A program made the translations under genes and the position numbers. Below are positions 1 through 11,632 of a stretch of 64,000 bases of DNA, piece by piece (positions within the stretch are counted from its first letter, which is position 1; each line of letters begins with the position of its first letter). The notes under the pieces are model-generated. The model had not been told where the DNA came from. It did no database searches and was given only the letters and a program-made list of their open reading frames with translations. This DNA is from Tractidigestivibacter scatoligenes (lineage in GTDB: Bacteria > Actinomycetota > Coriobacteriia > Coriobacteriales > Atopobiaceae), in contig NZ_LOJF01000001.1 in the NCBI RefSeq assembly GCF_001494635.1, positions 1-64,000 of the forward strand, written 5' to 3'.

Positions 1-137
1 CACGGTATCCGGTTCTCAGGGTGCCCCGCGGCGTCCGTCCGTGTGGGGCGTGCGCCGCGCGAGGTAGAAATATACGCCCCCTGCGGGGCCCGTGGGAAGG
101 GCCGAGGGGCGTCTCCACACCTCCTACACAACCGGGC

Positions 138-1565
138 TCAGGCGCCCGCGCGCACCATGCCGCAGGAGGCGTCCAGGAGGCGGTCGCGCTCGCCCTCGGT
201 GGGGGCCTCGGAATAGACCCTGACCACTGGGTCTGACCTCGAAGGACGCATGAGGACCCAAGAGCCGTCATCGAACTGGAGGCGCAGACCGTCTGCGTGG
301 CTTACCTCAACAGGCCGACGCCCGGCAACCGAACCGGGATTCAGCCCCGGCAACACGTTCCGGAACGCTTGCGTTGCCGCGGGGTCAAGCCGAACGTCTC
401 TGCGCGTATAGCGCATATGGCCGATCTTGTCGCCCATGTCGCTTACCAGCTGACGGACTGTCCGTCCGCTCTTGGCTGCCAGTTCCACCACGAGAAGGCA
501 GGCGAGCAGCCCATCCCGCTCGAGCAGATGAGAGGGGAATGCCAGACCGCCGTACTCCTCAGCGCCTAGCAACACGTCTCCCTCGAGCATTTCTCTATAT
601 ATGCGAGAGAAGCCAACGGGAACCGACGTGAGTTGGCACCCAAGGCGTTCGGCCTGGCGCGCAATTCTTGCGGAGCACGTGAGCGTAACTATTACTCGCC
701 CAGACTCCCCGCGGTTCTCGACAAGGTGACCAAGGACAAGCGGAGAGAGTTCGTGCGGCAGCAAGATGTTGCCATTCTCGTCCACCACGCCCGCTCGGTC
801 GCCATCACAGTCGAGCAGGAATCCCATGTCGGCGCCTGTCGACGAGACGGTCTCTTCGCATTCGTCCGCCCACGGATCGGCGGGTTCCGGGTGAAGGCCG
901 CAGAAGTCTTCACAGGGGCCAGCGTGGATCTCGGTTACGTTGCAACCAAGGCGCTCGAGCGCGTTTGCAAGCACGCCTGTGCCCGCACCGTACATGGGGT
1001 CAACTATGACGCTTGGGGTAGCGGCTGCTATGGCCGCACCGTCCACAAGCGTGACGAGGTCATCAAGGTACGGATCTATGAAGTTCTCAACCCGGAGCTC
1101 TCCGCAATCTGTGGGAGGCTCCAAAGATATGTGCTGTTCTACGGTGTCTAGGAACTCGCGCGACACTGGGCCGCCGTCCGCACCGCGAACAATAAGGCCA
1201 CCATACTCGCAGGAGCGCTCGCTCGCCGTAAGCATAACGACGCCTACCGCGTCATCCCTCCTCGAGCAGCACCACGACACAACGGGCGTGGGGCACGGTC
1301 TATCAGAGACAACAGCGCGCAGGCCAAAAGACGCAAGGACGCAGGCAGCCGCACGTGCATACTCTGCAGAGTTGTGTCGCGTGTCATAGCCAACAAGAAC
1401 TGTGGCGCCGGGATGGGCTTCTGCCCAGAGCAGGCCGAGCGAATCGGCAACGCGCCTGACGCCAGCCTCGTCAAAGCCGTCATCCAGGCGCGCCTGCCAG
1501 CCGTCTGCACCAAAGCGGATTATGTTGGAACGCCTATCCAAGTGCCTTGTCTCCAAATGCCTCAT
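138..1565 (-). CDS. Phosphohexomutase (phosphoglucomutase/phosphomannomutase family)
   Basis: Alpha-D-phosphohexomutase of about 475 aa that interconverts hexose 1- and 6-phosphates, likely feeding the UDP-sugar pool with the adjacent galU. Visible motifs are the phosphoserine loop TASERS (Ser115), the metal loop DCDGDR (about 252-257), the sugar loop GAEEYGG (about 334-340) and the C-terminal phosphate loop beginning RPSRSDP (about 448). The start ATG at 1565 is chosen because GGAGG lies 7 nt upstream. It overlaps the galU end by about 32 nt, implying translational coupling; a TTG at 1541 is an alternative. The serine loop is unusual (TASERS instead of the common TASHNP), so substrate preference (glucose, mannose or glucosamine) cannot be assigned. 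Confidence 0.85.
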   Translation of the reverse strand: MRHLETRHLDRRSNIIRFGADGWQARLDDGFDEAGVRRVADSLGLLWAEAHPGATVLVGYDTRHNSAEYARAAACVLASFGLRAVVSDRPCPTPVVSWCCSRRDDAVGVVMLTASERSCEYGGLIVRGADGGPVSREFLDTVEQHISLEPPTDCGELRVENFIDPYLDDLVTLVDGAAIAAATPSVIVDPMYGAGTGVLANALERLGCNVTEIHAGPCEDFCGLHPEPADPWADECEETVSSTGADMGFLLDCDGDRAGVVDENGNILLPHELSPLVLGHLVENRGESGRVIVTLTCSARIARQAERLGCQLTSVPVGFSRIYREMLEGDVLLGAEEYGGLAFPSHLLERDGLLACLLVVELAAKSGRTVRQLVSDMGDKIGHMRYTRRDVRLDPAATQAFRNVLPGLNPGSVAGRRPVEVSHADGLRLQFDDGSWVLMRPSRSDPVVRVYSEAPTEGERDRLLDASCGMVRAGA

Positions 1566-2430
1566 GGAAGGCCTCCGCCGTCTGGGGGCTCTTGAGCGCC
1601 ATGCGTGCGTTTGTCGCCGCCCAGGCCGCGGGGGTCCCAGTGTCACATCCCTCTGCGGGGTCAACTACCAGCGCGTACATCTCCTCCTCAGCAAGGAGGC
1701 GCTGCATGGAATCGGTAAGCTGAATCTCATTGCCGGCACCGGGTGCCTGCGTGGCGAGAAGCTCCATAATGCGCGGAGAGAGCAGATAACGCCCCACAAT
1801 GAAAAGGTGTGAGGGGGCATCCTCGGGCTTTGGCTTCTCGACAAGCCCTGTCACCTTCCAGACAGCGCCTTCTTCCTCCTCGCCGTCCTTTGCGCCATCA
1901 AGATGACCAACGCACTGGCCGGCAATAATGCCATAGCGGCTCACTTGGTCTTCAGGCACCGGCGCAACGGCGATAACCGAAGCGCCATCGTGCTCGCGAG
2001 AGACCTGCGCCATGCGCACGCACATCTGCTTGTCCGGCACAAAGTAGTCGCCTAGAAGTACAAAGAACGGCTCGCCGTCGATCTTGTCCGCCGCACAGTG
2101 AACGGCGTGGCCAAGGCCACGTGGGTTGTCCTGGTAGACAAAGGAGACCGGCAAAGTGGATGCCTCGTGCACGCGATCCGCCGCCTCACCCTTGCCCCGC
2201 TCGCGAAGCATGTTCTCGAAGTCCTCGTCGACAGAGAAGTACTGCTCAATCTGGGGCTTCTCGCGAGAGTTCACAATCACGACGCCATCGACGCCCTCGG
2301 GCTCCAGGGCCTCCTCGACAACGTACTGGAGGATGGGCTTGTCGAGGACGGGCAGAAGCTCCTTGGGCATGCACCTTGTTGCGGGCAGGAAGCGCGTGCC
2401 GAGGCCTGCTGCCGGAATGATTGCCTTCAT
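1534..2430 (-). CDS. galU: UTP--glucose-1-phosphate uridylyltransferase
   Basis: Makes UDP-glucose from UTP and glucose-1-phosphate, a precursor for wall glycopolymers and glycolipids. The N-terminus carries the nucleotidyltransferase signature AAGLGTRFLPAT followed by MPKELLPV, and the 298-aa length matches bacterial GalU. The ATG at 2430 is preferred over an upstream in-frame ATG because GAAGGG precedes it and homology starts exactly there. The downstream phosphohexomutase overlaps its 3' end. Together the two genes convert hexose-6-phosphate to UDP-glucose, probably from one transcript. Confidence 0.93.
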   Translation of the reverse strand: MKAIIPAAGLGTRFLPATRCMPKELLPVLDKPILQYVVEEALEPEGVDGVVIVNSREKPQIEQYFSVDEDFENMLRERGKGEAADRVHEASTLPVSFVYQDNPRGLGHAVHCAADKIDGEPFFVLLGDYFVPDKQMCVRMAQVSREHDGASVIAVAPVPEDQVSRYGIIAGQCVGHLDGAKDGEEEEGAVWKVTGLVEKPKPEDAPSHLFIVGRYLLSPRIMELLATQAPGAGNEIQLTDSMQRLLAEEEMYALVVDPAEGCDTGTPAAWAATNARMALKSPQTAEAFHEAFGDKALG

Positions 2431-2609
2431 AGTGGTCGTGTTCCCTTCAATAGTTTGCACTTGTGGCCAAAAGCGCCAGACACACCATACCCCTGCGTAT
2501 GCGTCGATTGCCCCGCCTTCTCTTAGCGGCAGACCTCCGCCGGACTGCGGACGTATTCCAGTTCGCCGTCACATGGCGCACACACCTAGTGCATCAAATG
2601 GCCATGATG

Positions 2610-3038
2610 CTAATCGGGAATGGTCACGCCCTGCTTTGCAAGGTAGTCAATCAGACGCGACATGGTGTCGGCAGAGAGCACGTGCTCCATGAGGCATGCC
2701 TCCTCGTCCGCACGCTCCGCCTCGACGCCAAGGTCCGCTTCGAGAAAGGCTCGCAGCGCGCGATGAGCGCGCCACACGATGGCGGCGTACTCCTTGCCCT
2801 CGGGGGTTAAGGTCACGCGGCCATAGCGGCTTTGGTTGACCATGCCCTCCTCTTTGAGCATAGAAAGCGCCTTGTTAACGCTTGCCTTCGACACCTCGAG
2901 CTGCTCGGCAACATCGACGGAGCGAACGCTGCCATCGGAATCACCCGACTCTTTAGACAGCCTGTATATGGACTCGAGATAGTCTTCGCCTGCCCTTGTA
3001 AGGGCATGGTCTTGGTTTCCGTCACCCGTTAGAGCCAT
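2610..3038 (-). CDS. DtxR/MntR-family metal-dependent transcriptional regulator
   Basis: A 142-aa regulator, the size of MntR, without the SH3-like third domain of long DtxR proteins. An N-terminal winged helix (about 8-70) begins with the EDYLESIY stretch that supplies metal ligands in this family. A dimerisation helix region follows with HRALRAFL and EEACLMEHVLS, containing further expected His/Glu ligands. ATG 3038 has GGGAGA upstream; the longer frame upstream runs into the LCP gene and is rejected. It probably represses iron or manganese uptake genes. The feoAB gene in this window is a natural candidate target because a DtxR-box-like site lies upstream of it, but this is inference. Confidence 0.88.
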   Translation of the reverse strand: MALTGDGNQDHALTRAGEDYLESIYRLSKESGDSDGSVRSVDVAEQLEVSKASVNKALSMLKEEGMVNQSRYGRVTLTPEGKEYAAIVWRAHRALRAFLEADLGVEAERADEEACLMEHVLSADTMSRLIDYLAKQGVTIPD

Positions 3039-3105
3039 GAGAAGTCTCCCCCATCTTGCTTTACGCGCCCCCGGCGCGTGTCCTGGAGACATTATCCCCA
3101 AGTAA

Positions 3106-4326
3106 TCAGTTCTTTGGCGCCGAGGTAGACGAGGAAGCCGTAGATTCGGCAGACTGCGAGGATGTTGTCGCAGTTGATGTGGCCACAGGGGAAGAGTTCG
3201 CAGAATCCGTAGCTCCATCTGCGCCGGCATCCGCACTTGTGGACGAGGAGCCCTCATCGACATAGCCGTACTGGTCAACGTCAAGGGACGAGGGGTCCTC
3301 GCCCGCATCGATGACCTTCATCATCTCGTCAAGCGCATTCCAGTCGGCAACAACATATGCGACGCCGTCAACATCTTTTGGTTCGGAGGGAACATAGGCG
3401 GTGTAAATGTCGCTCTCCGTATCCATGCCTACCATCTCGGATGCCAAGGTCACAATGTCCGAGATGGAGAGATCGGTGGAAATGACGTCTGCGGTAGCGT
3501 CAACAAGGCTCACGATCTTTGTTGGGTCGTTGGTTGCCAGAAGCTGGTTGAGCATGGCTTTGATAAAAGTGCGCTGATGGCGCATGCGGGTGTAATCACC
3601 ATCTGGAAAGTGGCGGCACCTGCAGTAGAAGAGTGCCTGCGCACCATCAAGTGTCTGGACGCCGGGTTCAAGCTCGGTGACATCGTCAAAATTCTCGGTG
3701 TCTTTCATGTACTGGTCGACGTCAACCGTCACGCCACCCATGGCATCGGTAAGCGTCGAGAGGCCGTCAAAGGCAATCTCTGCATAGTGAGAGATCTGAA
3801 CGCCGCACTTCTCGCTCACAATTTGCACCATACCAGCAGCACCATCGTAGGTGTGGACGCCGTTGATCTTCATGGTCGTTCCCTTCCACTCGACCATGGT
3901 ATCTCGCGGAATCGAGAGGAGCGTCACACGCTTGCTGGGCGGATCAATGCGGGCGAGGATGATGGTGTCGGCACGGTAGTCCGTCTCGCCGGGACGGCCA
4001 TCGGTTCCAAGGAGCAGTACGTAATAGGGGTCGTTCGGAGTATCGGGCGTGTTGTCAGCGGAGGCGTCTGCCAGACTCTGCTGAAGCTCGGGGGTAATGA
4101 CCTGGCTGTTGTTCATGCGGGTCTGGACGTTGTTAATCCAGAAGGCAAACGCAACCCCTCCACCAACGAGAATCGCCACCAAGGCAATGACTATGCCGCG
4201 CGCGACACTCTTGCGGAGACTGTGCTTACGACGCTTATTGCTGTAGCGCTCAACGTTGTCGCGGCTGTACTCGTCAGGCGCATCGATACCGGAGTCATTC
4301 TCCTCGGTCCTCATGTGCTTACTCAT
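3106..4326 (-). CDS. LytR-CpsA-Psr (LCP) family wall-polymer ligase
   Basis: A 406-aa type II membrane protein: basic cytoplasmic N-terminus, one transmembrane helix at about 43-66, then an extracellular LCP domain at about 100-250. LCP landmarks are LLLGTDGRPGE, RADTIILARIDP, LLSIPRDTMV and the arginine-rich RMRHQRTFIKAML. The family transfers lipid-linked glycopolymers to peptidoglycan. The last 60 or so residues are a low-complexity Ser/Thr/Ala tail, probably a wall-spanning spacer. It sits 32 bp downstream of murA on the same strand, consistent with a cell-wall operon. Confidence 0.9.
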   Translation of the reverse strand: MSKHMRTEENDSGIDAPDEYSRDNVERYSNKRRKHSLRKSVARGIVIALVAILVGGGVAFAFWINNVQTRMNNSQVITPELQQSLADASADNTPDTPNDPYYVLLLGTDGRPGETDYRADTIILARIDPPSKRVTLLSIPRDTMVEWKGTTMKINGVHTYDGAAGMVQIVSEKCGVQISHYAEIAFDGLSTLTDAMGGVTVDVDQYMKDTENFDDVTELEPGVQTLDGAQALFYCRCRHFPDGDYTRMRHQRTFIKAMLNQLLATNDPTKIVSLVDATADVISTDLSISDIVTLASEMVGMDTESDIYTAYVPSEPKDVDGVAYVVADWNALDEMMKVIDAGEDPSSLDVDQYGYVDEGSSSTSADAGADGATDSANSSPVATSTATTSSQSAESTASSSTSAPKN

Positions 4327-4358
4327 CAGCCGCTCCGCATCCTGTCCGCGCGAGGGAA

Positions 4359-5645
4359 CTAGTCCCTGATCGCATCCTCGTCATCGGGAACCGTGTCGCG
4401 CTCTGCCTTGGCACCAAGCGAGACAAGCTTGCTCACGAAGCCCTCATACCCTCGCTCAATATGGTGGATGGCAGAAACGGTTGTGACTCCATCGGCCACG
4501 AGGCCGGCCATGACAAGCGCGGCGCCACCGCGAAGATCCGGCGACTTTACCTGCGTGCCCGAGAAGCCCGGCACGCCATGCACGATGGCGTGATGGCCCT
4601 CAATGGTAATGTCGGCGCCCATGCGCTGCAGTTCGCTTGCAAACATGAAGCGGTTCTCAAATACGTTCTCGGTGATAACGCACGAGCCCTTGGCAAGCGC
4701 GAGAAGGCACATGGTCTGCGCCTGCATGTCGGTGGGAAAACCGGGGAAGGGCAGCGTCTGAATGTCTGTGGGAAGAATGGGTCCCTCGCGCCAGACGGTG
4801 CAGCCGTGTGCCTCGCGCTGGACAGCAAGGCCCATCTTCTCAAACTTCTTGAGAACAAGTCCCAGGTGGATGGGGTCGAACCCATTCACGGTAACAGGCT
4901 TGCCGCAAAGGCCGCCAATGGCGAGGAAGGTACCTGCCTCGATACGATCGCCCACAACGGTATGAGTGACGGGATGGAGCTCCCCCACGCCCTCGATCTC
5001 GATGACCGGCGAGCCCGCACCCTTAACCTTTGCGCCCATCTCGTTGAGCATGTTTGCCAGGTCGACGATCTCCGGCTCGCGTGCGGCGTTGTCAATGATG
5101 GTGGTTCCCTTTGCGTGAACCGATGCCATCATGAGGTTCTCGGTGGCACCCACACTCGCAAAGGCAAGCGTAACGGTATTGCCCGTAATTCCATTGGGTG
5201 TAGTGGCATGGATGTTACCGTGCTTGACGTCAAACTGGACGCCAAGCTCTTCGAGCCCAAGGATGTGCATGTCGATCTTGCGGGCACCAATGTTGCAGCC
5301 ACCTGGCATTGCCACAACAGCCTTGCCGAAGCGCGAGATGAGGGGACCGAGAACTGCCGTCGATGCGCGCATCTGGGCAACCAGCTCGTAGGGGGTCTCC
5401 CACTTATCGACGTTCGAGGTGTCAATTACGAGGGTGTGCTTGTCCAGCACGTCGATAGTGGCGCCAAGACGCTTAAGCACCTTGCCCATAACGTGGACGT
5501 CTGCAATGTTGGGGACGTTCTTCAGCGTGGTGACGCCGGGAGCCATGATTGTTGCGGCCATGAGCTTGAGCGCAGAGTTCTTGGCGCCCTCAACCGTGAC
5601 CTCGCCTGTTATTTCGTGCCCGCCCTCAACCTTAATAACGTCCAT
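4359..5645 (-). CDS. murA: UDP-N-acetylglucosamine 1-carboxyvinyltransferase
   Basis: Catalyses the first committed step of peptidoglycan synthesis, transfer of enolpyruvate from PEP to UDP-GlcNAc. The 428-aa length is typical. The conserved PEP-reactive cysteine is Cys117 in PGGCNIGARKIDMH, so the enzyme should be of the fosfomycin-sensitive Cys type rather than the Asp variant. The N-terminal GAKNSALKLMAA motif is present. ATG 5645 follows GGGAGGAAC. It lies immediately downstream of the ATP synthase operon in the same direction and may receive readthrough from it. Confidence 0.95.
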   Translation of the reverse strand: MDVIKVEGGHEITGEVTVEGAKNSALKLMAATIMAPGVTTLKNVPNIADVHVMGKVLKRLGATIDVLDKHTLVIDTSNVDKWETPYELVAQMRASTAVLGPLISRFGKAVVAMPGGCNIGARKIDMHILGLEELGVQFDVKHGNIHATTPNGITGNTVTLAFASVGATENLMMASVHAKGTTIIDNAAREPEIVDLANMLNEMGAKVKGAGSPVIEIEGVGELHPVTHTVVGDRIEAGTFLAIGGLCGKPVTVNGFDPIHLGLVLKKFEKMGLAVQREAHGCTVWREGPILPTDIQTLPFPGFPTDMQAQTMCLLALAKGSCVITENVFENRFMFASELQRMGADITIEGHHAIVHGVPGFSGTQVKSPDLRGGAALVMAGLVADGVTTVSAIHHIERGYEGFVSKLVSLGAKAERDTVPDDEDAIRD

Positions 5646-5667
5646 GTTCCTCCCGCATACAGCAAGC

Positions 5668-5687
5668 GACCCCGCTTTCGCGGGGCC
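5668..5687 (-). terminator. Short GC hairpin between atpC and murA
   Basis: CCCCGC (5670-5675) pairs with GCGGGG (5680-5685) around a 4-nt loop, directly after the atpC stop. There is no clear U-run on the minus strand, so it is more likely a weak terminator or processing site than a full stop. Confidence 0.4.
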
Positions 5688-5696
5688 GCCTGGGTC

Positions 5697-6122
5697 TTAG
5701 TTCTGCTTATGCTCCGCCGCTTGTTTGAGCAGTAGATTACACCACTTTACCTTGTTCTCCCAATACGCACGACGTCCATCTGACTCCGCGAGACCGTTAA
5801 GCGTGTCGAGGGCGGTGTCGCGTGTCTCACGCACCACGTTCGGCTCGATGTCATCGACAAGGCGCGCGTGGTCGGCAAGGATGATGACGCCCTTGCCGTC
5901 AATCTGGGCATAGCCGCCCGAGATGACAACCTTGGTCGTGCCGCCCCCATCCTCCTCGCGGAGGTGGAGACGAACGACGCCGTCGCCCAGCGAACAAATC
6001 TCAGGAGCATGCCCTGGCCACACGCCAAGCTCGCCGGAGTGCGTGACCAAGATGAGACTCGCGACAGGTCCCTTGTACAGCAACCTGTCCGGACGGACGA
6101 ACTGACAATTGAGCTCGGCCAT
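5697..6122 (-). CDS. atpC: F1Fo ATP synthase epsilon subunit
   Basis: A 141-aa central-stalk subunit of the cytoplasmic F1 sector. The N-terminal beta-sandwich (about 1-85) contains LYKGPVASLILVTHSGELGVWPGH in outline (typical epsilon landmarks, broken here by residue). The C-terminal part is helical. It is the last gene of the atp cluster, 8 bp after atpD, with GGAAGAGAC as ribosome-binding site. It couples rotation of the c-ring to F1 and can inhibit ATP hydrolysis. Confidence 0.93.
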   Translation of the reverse strand: MAELNCQFVRPDRLLYKGPVASLILVTHSGELGVWPGHAPEICSLGDGVVRLHLREEDGGGTTKVVISGGYAQIDGKGVIILADHARLVDDIEPNVVRETRDTALDTLNGLAESDGRRAYWENKVKWCNLLLKQAAEHKQN

Positions 6123-6130
6123 GTCTCTTC

Positions 6131-8538
<2,408 letters not shown>

Positions 8539-8544
8539 CGGTCG

Positions 8545-10239
8545 TTACTCCTGGCCCTTCTCCGCGTCCTGGCTGGGCACCTCGACGCTCTCGGCGGCCA
8601 CGGCCTTCTCTGCGGTGCGCTCGACATCGCTGGCCTTGACCTTGTTGGGGTGCTCGAGCATGAACTGAGCCTTGTAGTGCGTGATGTGCTCCTTGAGGCG
8701 ACGCTCCTGGTCCTCGGAGATCTTGCCCTCGAGAAGGGAGGCGCGAAGCGCAGGGTGCTTGTCGGCCATGTACTTGGCAAGCCCGTCGCGGAACAGGCCC
8801 ACGTGGTTGAGGTCGATGTCGTCGAGGAAGTCCTCCTTGCCGGCGAAGACCGCGATGATCTCGTCGGGTGCAGCAAGGGCGGCAAAGCGACCCTGCTTGA
8901 GGAGCTCCATCATGTGTGCACCATGGTTGAGCTGGTACTGAGTGGTTGCGTCGAGGTCAGAGCCAAACTGTGCGAAGGCTTGCTTGTCGCGGTATGCGGC
9001 AAGGTCCAGACGCAGCGTACCGGCAACCTGCTTCATGGCCTTGTACTGCGCGTCGCCACCAACCCTGGAGACCGAGATGCCCACGTCAACAGCGGGGCGC
9101 TGACCCTGGAAGAACAGGTTGGTCTGCAGGTAGATCTGCCCATCAGTGATGGAAATCACGTTGGTGGGAATGTAGGCGGAGACATCGCCCTCCTGCGTCT
9201 CGATGATGGGGAGTGCCGTGAGCGATCCGCCGCCGTTCTCGTCGGACAGCTTGCACGCGCGCTCGAGCAGACGAGAGTGCAGGTAGAAGATGTCGCCAGG
9301 ATAGGCCTCGCGTCCAGGCGGACGGTGAAGCGTCAGCGACATCTGACGATAGGCCACAGCCTGCTTGGAGAGGTCATCGTAGACCACGAGGACGTGAGCA
9401 CCGGGGTGCGTGGCGTCCGCGGGGTTGCCGTTGGCGTCGTTGTACATGAAGTACTCGCCAATGGCCGCGCCGGCCATGGGGGCGATGTACTGCAGCGGTG
9501 CGGAATCCGCTGCGGTAGCGGCAACGATAACCGTCTTATCGAGAACGCCATGCTTGGCGAGGGACTCCCTGATTGTGGCAACCGTAGAGGCCTTCTGGCC
9601 AATTGCCACATAAATGCAGAGCATGTCCGTATCGCGCTGGTTCACGATGGTGTCAATGGCGATGGCGGTCTTGCCTGTCTTTCGGTCGCCGATGATGAGC
9701 TCACGCTGGCCACGACCAATGGGCACCATAGCGTCAATGGCGAGAAGACCGGTAAGCACGGGCTCGCAGACCGGCTGGCGTGCCATGATGCCGGGGGCCT
9801 TGAACTCGATGGGGCGACGGTGCATGGAGTCGATGGGACCAAGGCCGTCGATGGGCTGGCCCAGCGGATTCACCACGCGGCCGAGCATTGCATGGCCCAC
9901 AGGAATGTCCATGACGCGGCCGGTGGTACGGCACTCGTCACCCTCCTTGATGGAATCAACGTCACCAAAGAGAACGGCGCCGACCCTGTCCTCCTCGAGG
10001 TTCTGTGCGAGGCCATAGACGCTACGACCCGTCACGGAACTCGTGAACTGCAAGAGCTCGCCCGCCATTGCCGTCTTGAGGCCAGAGATGTACGCGATAC
10101 CATCGCCCACCTGCGTTACAACCGACGCCTCCTGGCGATCAACCGTAGCATTGATGGCTGAGAGCTGTTCGCGCAGGGTGTCCAGAATGCGCTGCGAGCT
10201 AATCTGCTTCTCGATGGTAACCTGCTCGTTTTCTGTCAC
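8545..10239 (-). CDS. atpA: F1Fo ATP synthase alpha subunit
   Basis: Non-catalytic nucleotide-binding F1 subunit, 564 aa, longer than the roughly 500-aa norm because of an acidic/charged C-terminal tail of about 50 residues. The P-loop GDRKTGKT is at about 184-191 and the alpha/beta signature [14 protein letters not shown] is present. It starts with GTG, overlapping the atpH stop as GTGA, with AGGAGG upstream. A large open frame on the opposite strand is only a codon-bias shadow. Confidence 0.96.
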   Translation of the reverse strand: MTENEQVTIEKQISSQRILDTLREQLSAINATVDRQEASVVTQVGDGIAYISGLKTAMAGELLQFTSSVTGRSVYGLAQNLEEDRVGAVLFGDVDSIKEGDECRTTGRVMDIPVGHAMLGRVVNPLGQPIDGLGPIDSMHRRPIEFKAPGIMARQPVCEPVLTGLLAIDAMVPIGRGQRELIIGDRKTGKTAIAIDTIVNQRDTDMLCIYVAIGQKASTVATIRESLAKHGVLDKTVIVAATAADSAPLQYIAPMAGAAIGEYFMYNDANGNPADATHPGAHVLVVYDDLSKQAVAYRQMSLTLHRPPGREAYPGDIFYLHSRLLERACKLSDENGGGSLTALPIIETQEGDVSAYIPTNVISITDGQIYLQTNLFFQGQRPAVDVGISVSRVGGDAQYKAMKQVAGTLRLDLAAYRDKQAFAQFGSDLDATTQYQLNHGAHMMELLKQGRFAALAAPDEIIAVFAGKEDFLDDIDLNHVGLFRDGLAKYMADKHPALRASLLEGKISEDQERRLKEHITHYKAQFMLEHPNKVKASDVERTAEKAVAAESVEVPSQDAEKGQE

Positions 10240-10709
10240 TGCTCTTCACCTCCGATGAATGCTGAGGAGAGCGTCTTCCTGATGAGCGAAAGCTGGGCGC
10301 GCACCGAAGCATCCATGCGCTTACCGCGCGCTTCGATAACAACGCCACCCAGGATGCTTGGGTCAACGCGCTCAACGAGATAGACAGGTGCGTTAAGCAT
10401 CTTTTCCGACTGTGCGCGGACCTTGCCACGAAGTGCCTCGTCCATGGGGACGGCCGTCGTGACGGTAACCGAGACAGTCGTATCCTCATTGTCCAGAAGC
10501 TCCTGGTACTTTTTGGCAACCTGGTCAATGAGGCCCGAGTCGTTCTCGGCCTGCATGGCGGTAAGCGTCTCCAGCACCTCGGGCGAGAACTTCTTGGCAT
10601 GCTGCCACTGCACCAGGTCAGCGTTCGCGCGACCCTGCTGACGGGCCGCCTCGAGCAGAGCCCTGGTATAGGCCTCTGCCTTCTGTTCGTCGGCTCGTTT
10701 AATGCTCAT
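10236..10709 (-). CDS. atpH: F1Fo ATP synthase delta subunit (OSCP)
   Basis: A peripheral-stalk protein of about 157 aa linking F1 to the b subunits. The family C-terminal motif appears as [24 protein letters not shown] 10709 lies inside the 3' end of atpF (GATGAGCATTAA), so the genes overlap; a GTG nine bases upstream is an alternative start. The 3' end overlaps the atpA GTG start by 4 nt. Confidence 0.92.
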   Translation of the reverse strand: MSIKRADEQKAEAYTRALLEAARQQGRANADLVQWQHAKKFSPEVLETLTAMQAENDSGLIDQVAKKYQELLDNEDTTVSVTVTTAVPMDEALRGKVRAQSEKMLNAPVYLVERVDPSILGGVVIEARGKRMDASVRAQLSLIRKTLSSAFIGGEEQ

Positions 10710-11307
10710 CGGGGGCACTCACTTCCGCGAGGTACTTCTCGGCAAGCCTGCGCTGCTGATCCTCGGTAAGATCGTTGCCGATAATCTTGCTTGCAATCTC
10801 GACCGAAAGGTCAACGACCGAGTTCGAAAGCTCAATCGTGGCCTTGCGACGCTCGGAATCAACGGCACCGTGCGCCTTGGCGATGATGTCCGATGCCTCG
10901 TGCTGCGCCTTGGCAAGGATTTGCGAGCGCTCCTCCTCTGCCTCCTTCTTGGCCTGGGAGATAATCTCCTCAGCCTTACGGTTAGCCTCGACGAGCTTGT
11001 CCTCGTAGCTCTGTGCCTCTGCCGCAGCCTCCGCCTTGGACTTCTCCGCGGAGTCGAGGTCGTCCTGAATCTTCTGCTGGCGCTTCTCCATCATGCCGAG
11101 GATCGAGGGCCAAGCGAACTTGGCCATGATGAACCAGATGACGAGGAATGCGATGAGCGCGGGGATGAACTCCGCGGGCTTAGGCAGAAGGAGGTCGGCA
11201 CCGCTTGGGCTGTCGGCGAGGGCAACGGTAGGCAGCGAGAGGACCGTGCCCAGCATGAGACCAGCAACGGCCGCGATGCGCGCGCTCCCCTTCATGTTCC
11301 TATTCAT
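10699..11307 (-). CDS. atpF: F1Fo ATP synthase b subunit
   Basis: Stator b subunit, about 202 aa. It has an N-terminal signal-like hydrophobic stretch (about 8-30, ending near VALADS) and then the true membrane helix PALIAFLVIWFIMAKFAWP. A long charged coiled coil rich in Glu/Lys/Ala follows. ATG 11307 is chosen because GGAGGGAC precedes it; the upstream ATG at 11346 is unsupported. A cleavable-looking leader before the b-subunit helix is seen in several actinobacterial b subunits. Confidence 0.92.
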   Translation of the reverse strand: MNRNMKGSARIAAVAGLMLGTVLSLPTVALADSPSGADLLLPKPAEFIPALIAFLVIWFIMAKFAWPSILGMMEKRQQKIQDDLDSAEKSKAEAAAEAQSYEDKLVEANRKAEEIISQAKKEAEEERSQILAKAQHEASDIIAKAHGAVDSERRKATIELSNSVVDLSVEIASKIIGNDLTEDQQRRLAEKYLAEVSAPDEH

Positions 11308-11349
11308 ACGTCCCTCCAACTCAGCTTGTACGTCGTGTTGTCCCATGCG

Positions 11350-11544
11350 TTAGGCGGACATCAACGTCACGACGAAGCCGATGAGGGCGAGTGCCTCAAC
11401 GAATGCAGAGGCCAGGATGAAGACCGTAAACAGACGACCCTGAACCTCGGGCTGACGCGCCATGGAAGTTGTAGCACCATAGGCAGCCAGACCAATGCCG
11501 ATAGCAGCGCCGATGACACCGAGACCATAACCAATGACTCCCAC
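11350..11544 (-). CDS. atpE: F1Fo ATP synthase c subunit (proteolipid)
   Basis: A 64-aa two-helix hairpin forming the c-ring. Helix 1 is glycine-rich, the polar loop is ARQPE, and the ion-binding carboxylate is Glu50 in FVEALALIG. The residue after the Glu is Ala rather than Ser/Thr and the helix-1 Gln of Na+-type rings is not apparent, so proton coupling is favoured. The start is GTG with AGGAGG 6 nt upstream. It is slightly shorter than most c subunits (about 70-80 aa). Confidence 0.95.
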   Translation of the reverse strand: MGVIGYGLGVIGAAIGIGLAAYGATTSMARQPEVQGRLFTVFILASAFVEALALIGFVVTLMSA

Positions 11545-11632
11545 GATTCCTCCTTTGTCACTCGCCTGGACCCAGGCGAACTCTGACGTCGTGCTATGCA
11601 GAAGCGGCCGTGTACCGCTTGTTGCCCTGTTA

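Noticed and set aside
1-137. A tRNA or terminator at the window edge
   Set aside because: GC-rich with a CCCCTGCGGGG-like stem, but no tRNA arms and no U-run; nothing firm can be called.
11350-11544. Sodium-type ATP synthase c-ring
   Set aside because: The residue after the key Glu is Ala rather than Ser/Thr, and the helix-1 Gln ligand was not seen, so Na+ coupling is not supported.
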